A stretch of DNA of 64,000 nt from Parapedobacter koreensis (GTDB lineage: Bacteria; Bacteroidota; Bacteroidia; Sphingobacteriales; Sphingobacteriaceae): assembly GCF_900109365.1 (NCBI RefSeq), contig NZ_FNZR01000002.1, positions 620,001-684,000 on the forward strand, in the 5' to 3' direction. Shown here piece by piece: positions 59,129 to 64,000 of the stretch. A model generated the notes under the pieces. That model saw only the letters and a program-made list of their open reading frames with translations. It was not told the DNA's origin and did not search any database. Both the position numbers and the translations under genes were made by a program. How positions within the stretch are numbered: the stretch's first letter is position 1; every line of letters begins with the position of its first letter.

Positions 59129-61114
59129 TTATGGCTGATCCGTCCGGAATGGCGATGCCGGCAACCCCTCCTTGTTGTAGAGGTTGGCACATTCCGGGTT
59201 GTCTGCCCACCCATACCGGACGTACAATGGCTTGTCAATATCGTCATTCCATATGACCACGGTGTTCCTCTCAATTCGGGCATTTGCCCACACAAAATGT
59301 TTATCCGCTCCAGCAATGGCAAAATGGCACAGATCACCGCCGTCTTTAGCAACCAGACCGCTGCCAACTTGATCAAAGGATACGATAATTTGGTTGCCTT
59401 TCACTTCCACCGATTCCACGATAGGCCCAGAATGCACGACACCCGTATCCCCATAGGCCAGCTTTTCCGCAGCCAGCGCCAATCGCTCGCCTACGTCCTT
59501 CTTATTCAACGGATGGATATCATTCCACTCGCCGAGATCGATAGCCACGGCCATCGCCGTGTGGGGCACGGACAACGTTTGCAGTTGCTGCTCACGGAGC
59601 AGTGCCCAATTACTTTCCGTAGGCGAAAAATCCACCTCCATGAAGTTGGGAAGCTGTACATAGATGAATGGCAGTGCGCCCAGCCCCCATTTGTTTCTCC
59701 AATCTGCAATCAATGCTTTCATTAGCGACCCGTAATCGTCCGGACGGTGGGTATTGGCTTCGCCCTGGTACCAAAGAAACCCCTTGATGGCATAGTCAGC
59801 AGCCGGAGCCACCATGGTATTATACAGCCCCGTGGGTTCATTCTGCGCGCTGAATACCGGTGCACGGGCAGTTGAACCATCGAGCGTAGGCGGCTGCACC
59901 ATGCCGATTTGGTACATCCAATCACCCCGTAGGTCAATGGTATGTTCGCCATCGGTCAGCGAATAATTTTTATCGGGCACAAACCCACCCTTACCCGCAG
60001 TGTTGGTCACCCGTACCACAATAAGATTTTTCCCTCCCTTCAAAACCCCTTCGGGTATTTCATAGCGGCGCGGGGGGTATTGGTAGGTAATATTGCCCAC
60101 TTTAATGCCATTTACATAGGTCTCATCGGCATCTACGATACGCCCAAGAAACAATTTCGCCGGGCGTCCCGCCATAGCTGGCGGAATGTCTACTTCCTTC
60201 CTAAACCAAAGCACGCCATGCAGATTCCTTGTCCCTTGATCGTCCCAGTAACCCGGCATCCAAAACGGACGCCAGCCCTGCGGCTCGTAAGCCGGGTCGA
60301 ACCAAGCCACCGGGCCAGTGGTACCCTTATCCACCGGAAATGGTTTAGGTTGCGACGGTACCTCATCGGGCATTGTGAGGACACGGTAATACGCAGTATC
60401 CTGCAAGGCAGCAATATGTGCAGCATAAGGTTCCAAATTCCCCAGCCCGTCTGCACTAACCCAGGCCTGTGCCGGCGTACCGCCCACGCTGGCGTTGATA
60501 ATACCGATGGGTACCCGATACCTTTCATAAAGTTGCCGGGCAAAGAAAAAAGTCGCGCCACCCATCGGCAGAACATGTTCAGGTGTCGTCGTCACCCATT
60601 TTCCCGGTGGTAGGTCATCCTGTACCTTACGGACATCCGCAGCCGTGGGCACAAAAAAATTGCGTATTTGGGGATACGCTGCCGAAGCTATCGCATCAGG
60701 GTACTTCTCTTTGATGCGTTCCATGGGCAACACCATGTTTGACTGACCCGAACAGAACCAGACATCGCCGATGAGAATATCCCGGACAGTGACTTGGTTA
60801 TCTCCTTGGATATCCATGGTGTAAGGCCCTCCCGCATCCATGGGCGGCAGTACCACGAGCCACTTCCCGTCGCGCCCAGCCACTGCTCGATACGATTTGC
60901 CCGCAAACTGCATTGCGACTCGTTCATTGGGAGACGCCCAGCCCCAAATCTTCAGGTCTACGCCGCGCTGTAATACCATCCCGTCACTGACAAGGGCAGG
61001 AAGCCTCACATCTGCAACGACCGACGAACACAACATCCCCTGGAAAAAAAGGAAAAGTATGGCGATGCGAATAGTACCCGACAGTGACGTCCGTGCTGCT
61101 TCCTTGATAGTCAT
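59129..61114 (-). CDS. sialate/carbohydrate O-acetylesterase (SGNH, SASA family)
   Basis: Exported esterase of about 661 aa. Signal region MTIKEAARTSLSGTIRIAILFLFFQGMLCSSVVA (start ATG 61114; ATG 61144 and a TTG at 61159 are alternatives). The catalytic Ser is in FCSGQSNMVLP, the oxyanion segments are INASVGGTPAQAW and WYQGEANTHRPDDY, and the Asp-x-x-His is in EWNDIHPLNKKD. A central beta-sandwich (about 275-400, ARPAKLFLGRIVDADETYVNGIKVG) is typical of SASA enzymes. With GH43 and GH10 next door it is more likely to deacetylate xylan than sialic acid. Divergent from GH43 across a LacI-type operator. Confidence 0.9.
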   Translation of the reverse strand: MTIKEAARTSLSGTIRIAILFLFFQGMLCSSVVADVRLPALVSDGMVLQRGVDLKIWGWASPNERVAMQFAGKSYRAVAGRDGKWLVVLPPMDAGGPYTMDIQGDNQVTVRDILIGDVWFCSGQSNMVLPMERIKEKYPDAIASAAYPQIRNFFVPTAADVRKVQDDLPPGKWVTTTPEHVLPMGGATFFFARQLYERYRVPIGIINASVGGTPAQAWVSADGLGNLEPYAAHIAALQDTAYYRVLTMPDEVPSQPKPFPVDKGTTGPVAWFDPAYEPQGWRPFWMPGYWDDQGTRNLHGVLWFRKEVDIPPAMAGRPAKLFLGRIVDADETYVNGIKVGNITYQYPPRRYEIPEGVLKGGKNLIVVRVTNTAGKGGFVPDKNYSLTDGEHTIDLRGDWMYQIGMVQPPTLDGSTARAPVFSAQNEPTGLYNTMVAPAADYAIKGFLWYQGEANTHRPDDYGSLMKALIADWRNKWGLGALPFIYVQLPNFMEVDFSPTESNWALLREQQLQTLSVPHTAMAVAIDLGEWNDIHPLNKKDVGERLALAAEKLAYGDTGVVHSGPIVESVEVKGNQIIVSFDQVGSGLVAKDGGDLCHFAIAGADKHFVWANARIERNTVVIWNDDIDKPLYVRYGWADNPECANLYNKEGLPASPFRTDQP

Positions 61115-61181
61115 CGTTTCTTTAGCTAATTTGGTTAAACACATGGGTTTACTTGGCAAGTATACAAAAAATTAGTTAATA

Positions 61182-61197
61182 TTGCAATCGGTTGCAT
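61182..61197. promoter_or_regulatory. LacI-family-type operator between esterase and GH43
   Basis: TTGCAATCGGTTGCAT contains TGCAA-TCGG-TTGCA, an inverted repeat with the CG core typical of LacI/GalR operators. It lies in the shared promoter region of the divergent esterase and GH43 genes; the esterase -7-like TATACTTG is about 23 bp away. Confidence 0.6.
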
Positions 61198-61245
61198 TCT
61201 CAGGAAAAGAAGCGCCTTAATTTGACTAACCATTAAACCTTAGTA

Positions 61246-62361
61246 ATGATGAAGAAAAGATTCTATTTTCCGGCCCTAACTGCCTTTCCTGTTAGCATTT
61301 TCCTGCTGATAGGGTGCCAACAGCGATCATCGCAATCTGCTGACGGTGACGGCGATCCACGTTTCGAAGGGGCCATATCCCAGCCACTGGTTTCCCATAG
61401 TTATACAGCCGATCCCTCCGCCCATGTGTTCGAGGGCAAAATTTACGTCTATCCATCACATGATATCGATGCCGGGACACCGGAGAACGACAATGGCGAC
61501 CACTTCGACATGCGCGACTACCATGTATTTTCCATGGATAGTGTAGGTGGTGAGGTCACAGACCATGGCGTGGCGCTAAAACTGGAAGACATTCCCTGGG
61601 CCGGAAGGCAGCTCTGGGCACCGGATGCAGCCCACAAAAATGGCAAATACTATTTCTACTTCCCGGCAAAAGACAAGCAGGATATTTTCCGCATCGGCGT
61701 AGCCACGTCCGATAAACCCACAGGACCTTTTGCCGCTGAGCCGGAGCCCATCCAAGGCAGTTTCAGCATGGATCCTACCGTATTTACGGATACGGACAGT
61801 ACCTCCTACCTGTACTTTGGCGGCATATGGGGCGGCCAGTTGCAACGCTGGGCATCGGGCGAGTATGATCCGCAGGGTTCATCCACCGATCTGGAAAATG
61901 ATAGCCTCCCTGCATTGACACCAAAGGTAGCCCGCCTAACGGATGACATGCTCCAATTTGCCGAAGCCGTGCGGGATGTGCTTATTCTGGACGAGAACGG
62001 GCAACCCCTGCTTACGGGCGACCACGACCGGCGCTTCTTTGAAGGCTCCTGGATGCACAAGTACAAGGACAATTATTACCTGTCTTATTCCACTGGCGAT
62101 ACCCATCAATTGGTATACGCCATCGGGGATAATCCTTACGGGCCGTTCACCTACCAAGGTGTGATCATGACCCCGGTCATCGGATGGACTACCCATCACT
62201 CCATTGTCGAGCACGGCGGTAAATGGTGGCTGTTCTACCACGACACCCAATTGTCCGGCGGCAAGACGCATCTGCGCAACATCAAAGTGACCGAACTCCA
62301 GTACGACAATGACGGACGCATCCGAACGATAAATCCATACCGCAATGCCGACCCCATCTAA
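61246..62361 (+). CDS. glycoside hydrolase family 43 lipoprotein
   Basis: 371-aa lipoprotein (lipobox FLLIGCQQ) with a five-bladed propeller catalytic domain. General base Asp is in HSYTADPSAHVF, the pKa-modulating Asp in GSFSMDPTVFTD and the general acid Glu in RFFEGSWMHKYKDNYY. Substrate specificity in GH43 varies among beta-xylosidase, arabinofuranosidase and others; the neighbouring GH10 xylanase and acetylesterase point to arabinoxylan side chains or xylooligosaccharides. A TTAATTTG -7-like box (61217-61224) precedes it; a symmetrical terminator follows. Confidence 0.92.
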   Translation: MMKKRFYFPALTAFPVSIFLLIGCQQRSSQSADGDGDPRFEGAISQPLVSHSYTADPSAHVFEGKIYVYPSHDIDAGTPENDNGDHFDMRDYHVFSMDSVGGEVTDHGVALKLEDIPWAGRQLWAPDAAHKNGKYYFYFPAKDKQDIFRIGVATSDKPTGPFAAEPEPIQGSFSMDPTVFTDTDSTSYLYFGGIWGGQLQRWASGEYDPQGSSTDLENDSLPALTPKVARLTDDMLQFAEAVRDVLILDENGQPLLTGDHDRRFFEGSWMHKYKDNYYLSYSTGDTHQLVYAIGDNPYGPFTYQGVIMTPVIGWTTHHSIVEHGGKWWLFYHDTQLSGGKTHLRNIKVTELQYDNDGRIRTINPYRNADPI

Positions 62362-62391
62362 CGCGTACTGCTCCTGAAAAAATCCAATGAA

Positions 62392-62423
62392 AAAGGCTGT
62401 TTCGGTAAGTGAAACAGCCTTTC
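62392..62423. terminator. bidirectional terminator between GH43 and GH10
   Basis: AAAGGCTGTTTC (62392-62403) pairs with GAAACAGCCTTT (62411-62422), a 12-bp perfect stem with a 7-base loop flanked by short A and T runs, between two convergent genes. Confidence 0.75.
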
Positions 62424-62467
62424 ATGTTAATGGTCGACATGATCGACTTATTACAGGATTCGGTTAA

Positions 62468-64000
62468 TTAATATTCCAGCTCGCCACTAAATTCCTCACT
62501 AACGTCCCTACCCGCTAATCCATCGGCGAATCCCTTGTACGCATGCTTACGTGCGTAATTTTGGTCCCAAAGGTTCGGTGCATCCTCAGGCAGCCAGTAT
62601 TGGTGTTCCTGGGCATTATCCGAAATACCCCAGACCGTTATTCCAAATTGCTGTTCTTTTGGAATATGGGTGTTATACATTTCCACCACATAACGGTATA
62701 GCGCTGCCTGCTCCGCATATTGTTCCATTGTTGGAGAAGTGGTGCCCACCTGGATATCCAGTTCAGATACCTTGATCAATTTGCCCGTCGCTGCCAGCTT
62801 CTCAAACATCGCGGCAATATTATCCCTGTTGGAACTGAGTGACAAGTGCATCTGTGTGCCGATACCGTCTACGGCAGCGCCCTGACTTTCCATGTAATTT
62901 ACATAGTCGATCAAGCCATCAAGTTTCGCTAATGATCCGCTTTCCAGGTTATAATCATTGATAAATAACTTATCCGTAGGCTTCGCTTGCTTGCGTGCCA
63001 AGTTAAATGCCAGCACAGCATAATCTTCTCCCAAATAGTCCTGCCAATAAAATTCATCGCTGGCCGGATCCACGACATTAGCTCCGGTTCTTAAGGTTCC
63101 ACTCTCGGTCATCGGCTCGTTCACCACGTCCCACGCATGGACACTGCCCTGATAATGGGAAACCATCGCCGTAATCCACGTTTCCAACGCCCCTCCGATA
63201 AGCTGTTTTTTCTCTTCAGGTGTTTTCTCAATGATGAGCGTTCCACCCGGAGATCCTCCGCCGCCTTTTTCGACGACCTTTATGTCGTCTATATAGTAAG
63301 TGACACCCGGTAAATAGCCAAAATCAAAGCTCAGTTTTACACTGGTACCCGAGCTATAGGCTATCCCATCCAAATCAACACTGATCAACGACCAATCCGT
63401 GCCCGTCGTAAACGACTCACCGGCACCTGTACCCCGCCAGTCCAGCCACGGATATTGATTGGTCAGACCGGGGAACGAAACCCTGCCCTGGCCCGCCACG
63501 CTGGATTTCACATAAAAAGAAAAGGTATAGTCGTTACCTGCCTGCAGCGGCAGTCCGGGGCTTTCGAGTTGCAAATCCCACGCATTAGCTGCGGTTGCGG
63601 ACGTGGTCATTTTCACCGCATAGCTGCCCGCATGAACATCCTCACCAACAACTTCAATTCCCGCACCGGGGTTCAGCGCCGCCCAGTCGCCTAAACTCCC
63701 GGATTCAAATCCACCGTTAGGCACGTGATTATATTCCGTCGGCGCCGCATCTTCATCGATGACACTGATCGAATTGATATCCACGTAATAAACACCGGGC
63801 ACCTTACCCAAATCGAATGCAAGCTTTATCGTACTGGCGGTTGCGGTAAAGTCGGCCCCCAAAGTCGATGTGCTATACGTCATTTTAGTCCACACCCCAC
63901 TGGTTTCGAATAGCGCTGCCCCATTTAACCACGGATAATTATTGGCCATCCCGTCAAAAGACATCCGTCCGTTTCCCGGCCCGTCTGACTTTATCCAAAA
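62468..64000 (-). CDS. GH10 endo-beta-xylanase with inserted CBMs (partial)
   Basis: The 3' 511 codons of a secreted xylanase whose beginning lies beyond the right edge; the frame is open without an initiation codon at 64000. Order from the visible N-terminus: a carbohydrate-binding beta-sandwich repeat (partial), a second complete one (both with GRVSFPGLTNQYPWL-like wording and YYIDDIKVVEKG / YYVDINSISVIDE endings), a Gly-rich linker, then the C-terminal part of a GH10 barrel (from about KTPEEKKQLIGGALETWI) with acid/base Glu in WDVVNEPMTE and nucleophile Glu in IKVSELDIQVG. The N-terminal barrel strands must precede the CBMs, the inserted-CBM layout of Bacteroidetes gut and soil xylanases. 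Confidence 0.92.
   Translation of the reverse strand, partial: FWIKSDGPGNGRMSFDGMANNYPWLNGAALFETSGVWTKMTYSTSTLGADFTATASTIKLAFDLGKVPGVYYVDINSISVIDEDAAPTEYNHVPNGGFESGSLGDWAALNPGAGIEVVGEDVHAGSYAVKMTTSATAANAWDLQLESPGLPLQAGNDYTFSFYVKSSVAGQGRVSFPGLTNQYPWLDWRGTGAGESFTTGTDWSLISVDLDGIAYSSGTSVKLSFDFGYLPGVTYYIDDIKVVEKGGGGSPGGTLIIEKTPEEKKQLIGGALETWITAMVSHYQGSVHAWDVVNEPMTESGTLRTGANVVDPASDEFYWQDYLGEDYAVLAFNLARKQAKPTDKLFINDYNLESGSLAKLDGLIDYVNYMESQGAAVDGIGTQMHLSLSSNRDNIAAMFEKLAATGKLIKVSELDIQVGTTSPTMEQYAEQAALYRYVVEMYNTHIPKEQQFGITVWGISDNAQEHQYWLPEDAPNLWDQNYARKHAYKGFADGLAGRDVSEEFSGELEY

Overview
The window is a chromosomal segment of a Bacteroidota bacterium, most likely from the Sphingobacteriaceae (Parapedobacter/Olivibacter/Sphingobacterium-like). 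The evidence is the gene set: cbb3 oxidase with a CcoI/CcoS maturation unit, EttA, PorD and PorG, the nadK-porG-uppS-bamA-ompH-ompH block, HmuY-type lipoproteins, GLPGLI, SusE-like lipoproteins, GH10 with inserted CBMs, and recurring TAnnTTTG promoter -7 boxes. No tRNA, rRNA, transposon or CRISPR array was recognised, and no gene-free stretch exceeds 300 bases.

Region 1 (1-11.5 kb) is a low-oxygen respiration locus, mostly on the minus strand. It holds cytochrome oxidase subunit I (cut by the window edge), a SulP transporter, ccoS, the copper ATPase ccoI, anaerobic haem synthesis hemN, a small dehydrogenase-like protein with a cysteine-rich tail, a receiver-Crp/Fnr fusion regulator, a FixL-like PAS kinase without the haem-binding histidine, and ettA. 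The promoters of ccoN and of the hemN-ccoI-ccoS operon carry similar palindromic boxes at exactly the same distance from their -7 elements.

Region 2 (11.7-38.8 kb) is mainly housekeeping and envelope biogenesis: clpC, a lipoprotein, fabI, recN, porD, a PadR/HAAS pair followed by an outer-membrane barrel and a GLPGLI protein, SprT-like and M28 metallopeptidases, CBS proteins, YqeY, a glycine-lipid acyltransferase pair, nadK, porG, uppS, bamA, two ompH/skp genes, and a split membrane Fe-S oxidoreductase resembling ETF:quinone oxidoreductase.

Region 3 (39-54.8 kb) is a large haem/iron acquisition island. In minus-strand order it contains haem oxygenase, a Fur-like winged helix without a metal/dimer domain, a run of five surface lipoproteins (three HmuY-like, two SusE/DUF5018-like), a YoeB-type toxin-antitoxin pair, and two tandem HmuR-like TonB-dependent receptors. 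Divergently it has an HmuTUV-type ABC importer that converges on a PchR-type AraC regulator. Tandem 21-bp direct repeats, the geometry expected for AraC-family proteins, lie in front of the lipoprotein run and between haem oxygenase and hmuT. This is the most distinctive part of the window.

Region 4 (54.9-59.1 kb) is a porin-Rieske-imelysin-dihaem oxidoreductase operon, a second likely iron (or metal redox) system that shares a TTATTTAGAAT element with the AraC promoter. Region 5 (59.1-64 kb) is the edge of a xylan-degradation locus: an SGNH acetylesterase and a GH43 lipoprotein diverge around a LacI-type operator, and a GH10 xylanase with inserted carbohydrate-binding modules runs off the right edge.
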